DNA of 6,420 nt, from positions 1 through 6,420 of the forward strand of contig PMXH01000521.1 in the NCBI GenBank assembly GCA_003165855.1, given 5' to 3'. This document shows, piece by piece, positions 1-5,709 of the stretch. Position numbers and translations under genes: made by a program. This DNA is from Acidobacteriaceae bacterium (GTDB lineage Bacteria > Acidobacteriota > Terriglobia > Terriglobales > Acidobacteriaceae). The notes beneath the pieces were generated by a model, which worked only from the letters and a program-made list of their open reading frames with translations, searched no databases and had not been told where the DNA came from. Each line of letters starts with the position of its first letter. Position 1 is the first letter of the stretch.

Positions 1-1
1 A

Positions 2-610
2 GCACTCGAGGTGATCGCGGAAGCCGCGGGCCGCAATGTTTGCGTGAGCATCGGCCACTCGGACGCCACCGTGGAAACCGCGCGCTCCGCTGTGCAGGCT
101 GGCGCCCGCCACGCGACCCACACCTTCAATGCCATGCGACCGCTCGATCATCGCGATCCCGGCATTGTCGGCGAAGTGCTTACCAGCAAGCATCTCAGTG
201 CCGACATCATCGTGGACGGAATTCACGTCGATTCCGAAGTCGTTCAAATTTTCCTGCGGATGAAGGGTCTCGAACGTGCCGTCCTGATCACCGACGCCAC
301 GGCCGCTGCCGGCATGCCCGACGGCACCTACCAGCTCGGTCCCATACAAGTCGAAGTGAAAAACGGCCGGTGCACGATGGATGGCAAACTCGCCGGCAGC
401 GTCCTGACCATGGATCGCGCCGTTCGCAACGTGATCCAATTCGCCGGCTGGAGCCTGCAAGACGCCGTCCGTGCCGCAACCTTGAATCCCACTCTCGCCG
501 CCGGCCTCGCCCACCACGGACACCTCACCCCCGGCGCGGAAGCCAATCTGGTGGTTCTCAATCCGAGCGGAGAAGTGCAGAAGACCATCGTTCGCGGACG
601 CGGCTTTTGA
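2..610 (+). CDS. nagA: N-acetylglucosamine-6-phosphate deacetylase, C-terminal part (5' end outside window)
   Basis: NagA hydrolyses N-acetylglucosamine-6-phosphate to glucosamine-6-phosphate and acetate in the cytoplasm, feeding amino sugars from chitin or recycled peptidoglycan into central metabolism. The frame is open to the left edge, and 202 residues are visible. E. coli NagA has about 382, so roughly the first 180 are missing. Numbering from the edge, the family landmarks come in the right order: GHSDAT with metal-ligand His19, THTFNAM with metal-ligand His40, DGIHVD with substrate-binding His75, and LITDATAAAG with the catalytic Asp98. Then follow a glycine/serine-rich GKLAGSVLTM segment, AATLNPTLAAGL, and the closing beta-sandwich piece LTPGAEANLVVLNP. 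All catalytic residues that fall in this half are present, so the enzyme looks functional. The next gene is convergent, so any operon partners lie to the left, outside the window. Identification is by recalled family motifs; an amidohydrolase of another specificity is much less likely. Confidence 0.95.
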   Translation, partial: ALEVIAEAAGRNVCVSIGHSDATVETARSAVQAGARHATHTFNAMRPLDHRDPGIVGEVLTSKHLSADIIVDGIHVDSEVVQIFLRMKGLERAVLITDATAAAGMPDGTYQLGPIQVEVKNGRCTMDGKLAGSVLTMDRAVRNVIQFAGWSLQDAVRAATLNPTLAAGLAHHGHLTPGAEANLVVLNPSGEVQKTIVRGRGF

Positions 611-662
611 TGCAGCATTCAGTACCACGACCTAGCTGGGGCGAAGTTGCACTGTCTCCTGC

Positions 663-692
663 GGCAAGAACGACGTGGCAAGAAAGCGACGT
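663..692. repeat. Imperfect tandem repeat, two units of 14 and 16 bp
   Basis: The unit GGCAAGAACGACGT is followed directly by GGCAAGAAAGCGACGT, which differs by two inserted bases. It lies in the 118 bp convergent gap between nagA and the next gene. It has no hairpin or U-tract, so it does not look like a terminator. It may be a chance local duplication. Confidence 0.5.
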
Positions 693-728
693 CTTTACGG
701 ACCGATGATGCGGAAGAATCAGACTAAT

Positions 729-1157
729 CTAGTTCGGCTTGCGGTCTTTCGCTTCGGCCAGGTAGCGCATCAGCACCGCCTCATCGGCCCGCGTTAGCTG
801 ATCGAGGAAAGACGTGTCTATATTCCCCTCTTCGGCCGTTTTCGACGCATTCGACTGGCGCAGCTTGTCGCCCAATTCGGGCTCGTTGCTCATCACCTGG
901 CTGTAGAACCACAGGAAGTGGCGCATCTGGTCGAGCGTCTTGCAGAGAGTCTGGATGGCTTCGGTCTCCGGCAGCGCGCTCAAGGCTTCCATTAATTCCG
1001 GATCGCTGGGCGCTTGCATGGCGGCGCAGTTCAACTCCCGCTGGATCACGCGCAGATCTTCGGCAACTCGCATCATTCTGGTATGAAGGTCGTCCATCTG
1101 TGGATCGATTCCCGTGGCCATTGTGTGGGGTAGATTCGTATCGTTTGAAGATCTCAT
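729..1157 (-). CDS. Hypothetical protein, small, predicted mostly helical, cytosolic
   Basis: I do not recognise this family. From the ATG at 1157 it is 142 residues, rich in Glu, Leu, Met and Gln, with no signal peptide, membrane segment or Cys-pair motif. The middle, from MDDLHTRMMRVAEDLRVIQR through a Pro-Glu-rich turn to TLCKTLDQMRHFLWFYSQ, reads as two or three amphipathic helices. The tail FLDQLTRADEAVLMRYLAEA is another likely helix. Start choice is uncertain. The frame also offers a TTG at 1169 and ATGs at 1121 and 1097, and none has a clear Shine-Dalgarno sequence. The ATG at 1121 (MATGIDPQMDDL) is a good rival because the residues before it look poorly structured. The gene is convergent with nagA and divergent from the permease, so it has no operon partner here. 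Codon choice and sustained frame length support a real gene; its function is unknown. Confidence 0.7.
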   Translation of the reverse strand: MRSSNDTNLPHTMATGIDPQMDDLHTRMMRVAEDLRVIQRELNCAAMQAPSDPELMEALSALPETEAIQTLCKTLDQMRHFLWFYSQVMSNEPELGDKLRQSNASKTAEEGNIDTSFLDQLTRADEAVLMRYLAEAKDRKPN

Positions 1158-1200
1158 CGGCAGCGGCAAGCGGATAGATGTCCCACGATCATGCGCTTTG

Positions 1201-1217
1201 GTAATTCAAGCAATTAC
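1201..1217. promoter_or_regulatory. Operator-like palindrome GTAATT-N5-AATTAC
   Basis: Perfect 6 bp inverted repeat with a 5-base spacer, much more AT-rich than its surroundings. It lies in the gap between the divergent hypothetical gene and the permease, about 44 bp before the former's ATG at 1157. A CTTTGGT copy sits at 1196-1202 and another at 1217-1223, bracketing the palindrome. The shape and place suit a dimeric regulator binding site. No regulator is identified, so this is inference. Confidence 0.35.
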
Positions 1218-1420
1218 TTTGGTCTAGCAAGTAACACGGGGCGGGCGATGACGCCAAACTCCGCCACTGGCAAGGCTTTTCACGCCACCGTCCAGCTGGC
1301 CTGCGGCCCACCCACAACCTTCGTTGCGCGCGCCGCATTCTTCACCGCAGCCAACAGTGCACTCGTCATTTGCTCCAAGGTCACCAACGACCACGTAGAG
1401 ACAGTCGCCCATTCGACTTC

Positions 1421-1475
1421 GTTCAGAGCCTGCCCTGAGCTTGCCGGAGGGCGAGCAAAGCGCGGCGCCCCTCCG
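1421..1475. repeat. REP-like palindromic intergenic repeat
   Basis: The core GCCCTGAGCTTGCCGGAGGG resembles the widespread dispersed bacterial repeat with the core CCCTGAGCTTGTCGAAGGG, differing at two positions. Read through, it yields the tell-tale spurious peptides RACPELAGG on the + strand and LRQAQG on the - strand. Two alternative hairpins are possible: GCCCT (1432-1436) with AGGGC (1448-1452), or CGGAGGGCG (1445-1453) with CGCCCCTCCG (1466-1475) around one bulged C. The second ends 5 bases before the GTG at 1481 and 44 bases before the permease ATG at 1520, so it would lie in the leader or promoter region of that gene. Family assignment is from memory of the consensus. Confidence 0.65.
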
Positions 1476-1519
1476 CGACGGTGTCCCGGAAACGTTCATT
1501 TGTGATAAAACGCACGTTA

Positions 1520-2839
1520 ATGGAACTCGTGACAGCAAACCCGCCCAGCCACCAACTCCTCCGCGCCATCGGCCGCTGGAGCCTGGTTGCGCTGGTGGTG
1601 AACTCCATCATTGGCAGCGGAGTCTTCGGATTGCCTTCCACCGTCGCCGCGCTCATCGGCGCCTACAGCCCCTACGCCGTCCTCGCGGCCGGCGCTGGCA
1701 TGAGCGTGATCATCGCCTGCTTCGCCGAAGTCGCATCGCGTTTTCAGCAAGCCGGTGGCCCCTATCTCTACGCCCGCGTCGCCTTCGGACGCCTGATGGG
1801 CATTCAAACCGCCTGGATGCTCTGGCTCGGCCAAGTCGCCGCCCCCGCCGCCAACGCCAACCTTTTCGTGATTTACCTCGGCGAGTTCTTTCCCCATGCC
1901 AAAGATCCCGTGCCCCGGGCCGTCATTCTCACTCTGCTGGTAGGCCTTCTGACTTTCATCAACATTCGTGGCGTGCGCGCCGGAGCGCAAGTCAGCAATT
2001 TGTTCACCGCCGCCAAACTTGTGCCGCTCTTCGCCGTGATCGTCTTGGGAATGTTCGTGCTTCAGCACCATCATTGGATGATTGCGACCGCACCCGTCGC
2101 ATCCCCCAGTACCAGCCAGTGGCTGAAAGCCATGCTGCTTCTGGTCTTCGCCTACGGCGGATTCGAAACCGCGCTCGCGCCCATGAGCGAAGCGAAAGAT
2201 CCCCGCCGCGACGCTCCCTTCGCGCTCTTCACCGCTCTCGTGGTTTGCACCGTGATCTACGCGCTTATCCAGTGGGTGGTCGTCGGGGTCCTGCCCGATG
2301 CAGCCCACAGCCAGCGCCCGCTTGCCGACGTAGCGCGCATCGCGGTTGGTCCTATCGGCGCAGCGTTAGTTGCTGTCGGCGCGCTCATCTCTTTCTACGG
2401 ATACCTCAGCGCAAAAATCCTCGCCATGCCCCGGGTTCCCTTCGCGCTCGCCGAGCAGGGAGACTTCCCCAAAGCCTTCGCCACCGTCCATCGCCGTTTT
2501 CACACCCCGTATGTCTCGATCCTCGTCTTCGCGGCCATGGTCTGGGGATTAGCCCTGATCGGCGACTTCAAATGGAACGTAACCCTCTCCGCCGTAGCCC
2601 GCCTCCTCTACTACGGCGTGGGCTGCGCCGCGCTACCGATCCTGCGCCGCAGGAATCCCGAAGATGCGGGAGCAATGTTCCACCTCCCCGCGGGAAACTT
2701 CTTCGCTGTATTGGGCGTGATCCTATGCGTAGTCCTTGTAACTCAAGTGGACTTTCGCCAATCCCTGATCCTGGTTGCGACCATCGCGCTGGCGTTTGTG
2801 AACTGGGCCGTGGTAGCGCGGCGGAAAGCCGTGGGTTGA
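1520..2839 (+). CDS. APC-superfamily amino acid permease
   Basis: Predicted inner-membrane secondary transporter of 439 residues, the usual length for the amino acid-polyamine-organocation family. About twelve hydrophobic segments can be seen, near residues 21-43, 52-72, 94-121, 132-152, 160-183, 202-224, 234-257, 277-302, 331-348, 354-376, 393-410 and 414-433. The first carries IIGSGVFGLP, the unwound glycine motif that binds the substrate backbone in this family. GGPYLYARVAFG precedes segment 3, and segment 6 carries VFAYGGFE, also typical. The loop after segment 8 (residues 303-328) has the familiar pattern of a family cytoplasmic loop. The frame can be extended to a GTG at 1481, but that codon follows a strong hairpin directly and has no ribosome site, so the ATG at 1520 is preferred; it too lacks a clear Shine-Dalgarno sequence. 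The substrate cannot be told from sequence. The gene is monocistronic here, convergent with ada. Confidence 0.9.
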   Translation: MELVTANPPSHQLLRAIGRWSLVALVVNSIIGSGVFGLPSTVAALIGAYSPYAVLAAGAGMSVIIACFAEVASRFQQAGGPYLYARVAFGRLMGIQTAWMLWLGQVAAPAANANLFVIYLGEFFPHAKDPVPRAVILTLLVGLLTFINIRGVRAGAQVSNLFTAAKLVPLFAVIVLGMFVLQHHHWMIATAPVASPSTSQWLKAMLLLVFAYGGFETALAPMSEAKDPRRDAPFALFTALVVCTVIYALIQWVVVGVLPDAAHSQRPLADVARIAVGPIGAALVAVGALISFYGYLSAKILAMPRVPFALAEQGDFPKAFATVHRRFHTPYVSILVFAAMVWGLALIGDFKWNVTLSAVARLLYYGVGCAALPILRRRNPEDAGAMFHLPAGNFFAVLGVILCVVLVTQVDFRQSLILVATIALAFVNWAVVARRKAVG

Positions 2840-2869
2840 CCGGAGTTGACGTTGAACTGTTCTGGTAGA

Positions 2870-2888
2870 GACGTTGCGTGGCAACGTC
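2870..2888. repeat. Perfect 8 bp hairpin GACGTTGC-GTG-GCAACGTC
   Basis: An 8 bp perfect stem with a 3-base loop, weakly extendable outward past one mismatch (G2868-C2890, A2867-T2891). It lies 30 bp after the permease stop, in the convergent gap before ada. No U-tract follows on either strand, so a classical intrinsic terminator is not supported, though it may still protect or end transcripts. It resembles the GTAGAGACGTTGC-type palindromes dispersed in several bacterial genomes, by recollection only. Confidence 0.6.
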
Positions 2889-2926
2889 CCTGTTCACGGC
2901 GTTCCGAGGGGTGGCGGGCATCCTGA

Positions 2927-2954
2927 AGCCCGAAGGCCGGAGCCCGAAGCCGGG
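2927..2954. repeat. Imperfect tandem repeat AGCCCGAAGGCCGG / AGCCCGAAGCCGG
   Basis: Two adjoining units of 14 and 13 bases differing by one G. The second unit with the next base forms a small hairpin, CCCG-AAGC-CGGG (2943-2954). The array ends 4 bases before the ada stop codon on the opposite strand. With the hairpin at 2870-2888 it fills most of the 118 bp convergent gap, so the gap looks like a composite of dispersed repeats. Confidence 0.5.
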
Positions 2955-2957
2955 TTC

Positions 2958-4133
2958 TCACACTCCCCGCTGCTCCATCTCCAGCAGCGTCTTTTTGCGC
3001 CCCACGCCCCAGCGATAGCCACTGACGTTGCCATCTTCGCGCACGACGCGATGGCACGGAATCGCAACCGCCACGGGATTCGTGGCGCAGGCGCGCGCCA
3101 CGGCTCGGCTGGCCGTGGGTTGGCCAATCGCCTTCGCTACCTGGCTGTAAGACCGCGTCGCCCCGAACGGGATCGACTGCAGATAGGTCCACACCCGCCG
3201 CTGAAATGCGGTAGCGCGGATGTCCAGCGGCAATGCTGCATTCAATTCGCGGCCAGTCATCTTCGAAAGCAACGCGTCGATCCAGGCTTGCAATCCGCCT
3301 TCATCGGGCTTGCGCACGGCAAACGGAAACTCGCGCTTCAGGCCTTCGATCAACTCGCCATCGGAACCCGCGAACTGAATGGCACACACGCCCTGGTCCG
3401 TGGCCGCGATCAGCATGCGTCCCAGCGGCGAATCGGCGCAGGCGTAGCGAATGGCGGCGGCGATGGCGCCGCGACGGTATTTGTCCGGCGTCATGCCGAG
3501 TTGCGACGCAGTCTTCTCGTAGAGACGGCTGCTAGAGCCGTACCCCGCGTCGTACATGGCGCGAGTCACATTGTCCCCAGCCTGCAGGTTGCGCTTGAGC
3601 AGGCGCAGCCGGCAGGAATCGGCGTACTCCCGCGGCGTGATCCCGAGCGCGGCCTTGAAGCGCCGCTGCAGATGGAACGGGCTCTGCCGGAAGACCTTGC
3701 CCAGGCGCTCGAGCGTGATCGGTTCATCAAGGTGCTGCTCGATGTAGCGGCAGACCTCCTTCGCCGAGTCGGATTGCGCGTTGCCGCTGACCGACCGAGG
3801 CCGACAACGGAGGCAGGCACGAAAGCCAGCTTTCTCCGCCTGCTCAGGACGCGGGAAGAAGGTCACATTCTCACGACGCGGACGGCGCGCCGGGCACGAA
3901 GGCCGGCAATAGACACCGGTCGTGGCGACCGCGAACACGAACTCTGCGTCGTGGCTGGCATCGCGCGCCGATACGGCGGTCCAGCGCGGATCGTCACTTG
4001 GCGCGTCGTTACGCGGCAGGTCTTTCCCTGGCTTCGTCGAGTTGGAGTGTGCGACCCGCATTTCGCTCGGGGAATCCTCTGCGAGTATGGCATTCGCGGC
4101 CGCCGTAGGGGAAGTCATGTGAGTAAGTGTCAT
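2958..4133 (-). CDS. ada: Ada: bifunctional transcriptional activator / O6-methylguanine-DNA methyltransferase
   Basis: Ada repairs methylphosphotriesters and O6-methylguanine by irreversible methyl transfer to its own cysteines; once methylated, it activates the adaptive-response genes. The 391 residues show the full E. coli architecture. The N-terminal zinc domain (about 50-112) has GVYCRPSC with Cys76 and Cys80, then CLRC with Cys107 and Cys110; the first Cys corresponds to the methyl acceptor Cys38 of E. coli. The AraC-type helix-turn-helix region follows (about 122-222, with SPFHLQRRFKAALGITP and SSRLYEKTASQLGMTP). The methyltransferase domain (about 226-388) carries the active-site PCHRVV with Cys360, then SGYRWG. 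No key residue is missing. E. coli Ada is 354 residues. Here the zinc domain is preceded by about 47 residues of low-complexity sequence, so the true start may be the ATG at 4118 or at 4061 (367 residues). No start has a convincing Shine-Dalgarno site. The gene is divergent from the secreted-protein gene. Autoregulation is expected from the family, but I found no clear Ada box. Confidence 0.95.
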   Translation of the reverse strand: MTLTHMTSPTAAANAILAEDSPSEMRVAHSNSTKPGKDLPRNDAPSDDPRWTAVSARDASHDAEFVFAVATTGVYCRPSCPARRPRRENVTFFPRPEQAEKAGFRACLRCRPRSVSGNAQSDSAKEVCRYIEQHLDEPITLERLGKVFRQSPFHLQRRFKAALGITPREYADSCRLRLLKRNLQAGDNVTRAMYDAGYGSSSRLYEKTASQLGMTPDKYRRGAIAAAIRYACADSPLGRMLIAATDQGVCAIQFAGSDGELIEGLKREFPFAVRKPDEGGLQAWIDALLSKMTGRELNAALPLDIRATAFQRRVWTYLQSIPFGATRSYSQVAKAIGQPTASRAVARACATNPVAVAIPCHRVVREDGNVSGYRWGVGRKKTLLEMEQRGV

Positions 4134-4325
4134 GGTAGGGACAGCGTACGGCGGAAGCGGACGCGCGGACTATCCGAATCTTGCGGGCAAAGCGAATCAG
4201 GCATTGGTTTTCGCGGTAGTCGGCGCCCCGGCACTCACGCGACACCCATCCGATTTGCGCCGGCCGCCGGAAAGGGTTAGATTCCCCTTAGCTTACGCAG
4301 ACTCATCCTGATCGAGGACAAACTC
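4134..4325. promoter_or_regulatory. Divergent promoter region between ada and the secreted-protein gene
   Basis: This 192 bp gap must hold the start signals for both divergent genes. I see no strong -10/-35 pair. A small inverted repeat AAGGG-N8-CCCTT (4272-4289) lies about 40 bp before the secreted-protein start. On the ada side, GATTCG occurs twice 18 bp apart, around 4173-4198. Neither is a known operator, and the promoter call rests on gene orientation. Confidence 0.35.
4314..4318 (+). promoter_or_regulatory. Ribosome binding site GAGGA
   Basis: GAGGA ends 7 bases before the ATG at 4326, an ideal spacing. It is the clearest Shine-Dalgarno sequence on the + strand of the window and fixes the start of the secreted protein. 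Confidence 0.75.
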
Positions 4326-4829
4326 ATGAAGAACACTCGTTTCGCAGCGGTTGGGGCTCTGGTCGCCGTACTTCTGACCTCAGGCCTGGCGCAGAAGGCC
4401 GCGCAGCACTTGCTCAGCGCCGACGAACTCAAGAGCGTGGTACCGGCCGAGTTTTTCTTCCGCGGACAGAAGGCGCCCACACAGTTGCGGAACTCGACTG
4501 GATTTCAAACCGCCGGGGGCAAAGTGACGGTCGGCGCCCTGGTCGATACCGCGGGATATTCCACGGCGGTCCAGCAGAAATATCAGGGCCTGCTCATCAC
4601 CGAATCCAAGCTGAATATCGGCGGGTCAGAGCTGGCGCCAGGGCAATACGGCTTCGGGTTCGTCGATGACAAATTCGTGGTCATGAATGTGGCGAATGAA
4701 GACGCGCTCAGCGTGCCCTCTCAGACGGATGCGTCATTAAAGCGGGCCATGCCCCTGAAACTGGTCGAGGACGGCGCGGGGTATAAGCTGTACGCGGGAA
4801 AAAAGTGGGTCGCGGTGAAGCCGGAATAA
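4326..4829 (+). CDS. Small secreted protein of unknown function
   Basis: A 167-residue protein with a typical Sec signal peptide: MKNTR, then the hydrophobic run FAAVGALVAVLLTSGLA, with likely cleavage near Ala22 to Ala25. The mature part of about 143 residues has no Cys and no further membrane segment, so it should be a soluble periplasmic or exported protein. The body is glycine-rich and beta-like: FFFRGQKAPTQLRNS (43-57), VDTAGYSTAVQQKYQGLLIT (73-92), LAPGQYGFGFVDDKFVVMNV (103-122) and a closing GYKLYAGKKWVAV. I associate this RGQ...QLRNS / GYSTAVQQKYQG / YGFGF pattern with a conserved family of hypothetical secreted proteins in Acidobacteriota; that is recollection, and no function is known to me. 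The start is supported by a GAGGA 7 bases upstream. It is divergent from ada and convergent with the next gene, so it is probably transcribed alone. Confidence 0.85.
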   Translation: MKNTRFAAVGALVAVLLTSGLAQKAAQHLLSADELKSVVPAEFFFRGQKAPTQLRNSTGFQTAGGKVTVGALVDTAGYSTAVQQKYQGLLITESKLNIGGSELAPGQYGFGFVDDKFVVMNVANEDALSVPSQTDASLKRAMPLKLVEDGAGYKLYAGKKWVAVKPE

Positions 4830-4895
4830 AGTTGGTTATTTTGCAGATGACTTCCGGTATCTAAGAAGCGCAAACGAACATCTCAATTATCCAGC

Positions 4896-5564
4896 CTAGT
4901 TGTCGAGCGGCTGGAACGGCCCGATCACGTTCGCGACGCCGGAGCGTTTGCGCAATTCGCCGATCAGGGCGGCGGCGGCGTTCGTGTAGGTCTTGGTGGG
5001 GTCGGAAGGATCGGCCCACACGGCATCGTAGATAATCTGCGCCGCTTCTTTCAGGTCGATGTGCAGAGCGGCTTCTAACACATCCACACGCTCCTGCAGG
5101 CGGTCATAACAGAGCTTGCAGATTGATGCCGCCTCGGCGCCTTGAATGTGGTGTTCTCCCAGAGTGCAAATGGCGGGCGCAGTGGAGACCTCGGCATGCG
5201 CCGCGAACAGCTGGGACTTGAACTCCTTCAGGAACGCTTCTCTCTCTTTCTCTACGACTGCGTTGTCAGGCACGGGCTCAGCGGCCGGCTGCACTTTCGG
5301 AATGGCCGGAACCGCCTTGGCGGAAACCCTCTCTTTGCTGTTGCAGGCGGGGCAGGTGTCGAGGTTGGCGGGATAATAGAGACGGCAGTTGGCGCAAGGC
5401 ATGCCGAAGCCTGAGGACCGGTGAGCAGCGTCGGCGTTGTTGCGGACAGCGTTCCGAAGATTGCTTCGGACCTGACTCCGGACACCAATCGTGTTTTCCG
5501 GCTGGGGCATGGAAGACTGTGCAGGTTTGGTGGCTGCGGCGGAACTGTGTTGCGTCAGATCCAT
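4896..5564 (-). CDS. Uncharacterised protein with zinc-ribbon-like and second Cys/His cluster
   Basis: A 222-residue protein, probably cytosolic, with no signal peptide or membrane segment. The first 50 residues are polar and disordered-looking. A zinc-ribbon-like motif follows: CANC (Cys57, Cys60), ten residues, then CPAC (Cys71, Cys74). A Pro/Ala-rich linker (about 82-102) leads to a charged helix (KEREAFLKEFKSQLFAAHAE). A second possible metal site is ICTLGEHHIQG (Cys133, His138, His139) with CKLC (Cys149, Cys152). The C-terminal third is helical (LQERVDVLEAALHIDLKEAAQIIYDAVW). I do not recognise a named family; a role in nucleic-acid or protein binding is only suggested by the metal-site pattern. 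The frame extends to a TTG at 5579, but GGGGAG sits 7 bases before the ATG at 5564, so that start is chosen. The TPR gene lies 145 bp upstream on the same strand. Confidence 0.8.
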   Translation of the reverse strand: MDLTQHSSAAATKPAQSSMPQPENTIGVRSQVRSNLRNAVRNNADAAHRSSGFGMPCANCRLYYPANLDTCPACNSKERVSAKAVPAIPKVQPAAEPVPDNAVVEKEREAFLKEFKSQLFAAHAEVSTAPAICTLGEHHIQGAEAASICKLCYDRLQERVDVLEAALHIDLKEAAQIIYDAVWADPSDPTKTYTNAAAALIGELRKRSGVANVIGPFQPLDN

Positions 5565-5571
5565 GATCAAT

Positions 5572-5577
5572 CTCCCC
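5572..5577 (-). promoter_or_regulatory. Ribosome binding site GGGGAG
   Basis: On the - strand GGGGAG lies 7 bases before the ATG at 5564. This strong site decides the start of the Cys-cluster protein against the upstream TTG at 5579, which overlaps the ribosome site. Confidence 0.75.
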
Positions 5578-5656
5578 AAAATGCGCGGCGCGTGGCTTTA
5601 GCTGTTGGCCTGGGCTGGTTGCCGGCCCCACTTTTTAGTGTAAGCAGTCCCGCGGT

Positions 5657-5692
5657 CCGGCTAAATATGCCGGGAGTACACTGCCTGGTACT
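5657..5692. repeat. Two adjacent small inverted repeats in the leader between the TPR and Cys-cluster genes
   Basis: CCGGC-TAAATAT-GCCGG (5657-5673) is a perfect 5 bp stem with a 7-base AT loop. One base further, AGTAC-N8-GTACT (5675-5692) is a second perfect 5 bp stem. Both lie 18-53 bases after the TPR stop in the direction of transcription. Neither is followed by a U-run on the - strand, so Rho-independent termination is not supported. They could be transcript-stabilising structures, a regulator site or a repeat remnant. The rest of the 145 bp gap shows nothing definite. Confidence 0.4.
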
Positions 5693-5709
5693 GTCCTCGT
5701 GGCGCTCAG

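Larger units (their letters stand above)
1170..1480. other. Intergenic stretch with no confident gene
   Basis: This gap separates two divergent genes. Its left part holds an AT-rich palindrome (1201-1217) and its right part a REP-like hairpin repeat (1421-1475). Between them, about 1224-1420 is open on both strands but matches nothing I recognise. A - strand frame reads EVEWATVSTWSLVTLEQMTS and later WTVA, hits a TGA at 1280-1282, and resumes as KALPVAEFGVIARPVLLARP to a TAA at 1214-1216. The + strand frame from the ATG at 1248 runs on into the repeat and is probably its shadow. A decayed gene is possible, but I do not call one. Confidence 0.5.

Noticed and set aside
1481..1519. GTG at 1481 as the permease start, adding 13 residues (MSRKRSFVIKRTL)
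   Set aside because: It directly follows a strong hairpin, has no ribosome site, and the added residues look like read-through of a repeat edge. The ATG at 1520 gives a normal family N-terminus.
1441..2868. Long + strand frame of 475 codons overlapping the permease
   Set aside because: It is extremely Arg/Pro/Ser-rich, with no hydrophobic pattern; it is an out-of-frame shadow of the APC permease, a common effect of high GC.
4140..4265. Ada box (AAT-N6-GCAA type) upstream of ada
   Set aside because: GCGCAAAT-like words occur on the ada strand, but no AAT lies six bases before a GCAA in the right orientation, so the E. coli-type site is not supported.
2874..4280. Long open frame on the + strand opposite ada
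   Set aside because: It is the antisense shadow of ada: Arg/Ala/Gly-rich, no family motif, and it extends through the repeat-rich gap. Ada on the other strand has every catalytic motif.
4255..4282. TTGCGC-N16-TTAGAT as a sigma70 promoter for the secreted-protein gene
   Set aside because: Each hexamer matches the consensus at only three of six positions, which is not better than chance.
4830..4895. Terminator between the convergent secreted-protein and Cys-cluster genes
   Set aside because: Only a 4 bp AGAT/ATCT pairing is visible, with no GC stem and no U-tract on either strand.
5278..5631. Overlapping - strand frame across the Cys-cluster gene
   Set aside because: It is His/Arg/Gln-rich shadow sequence without motifs; the overlapping frame with the CxxC clusters and a strong ribosome site is the real gene.
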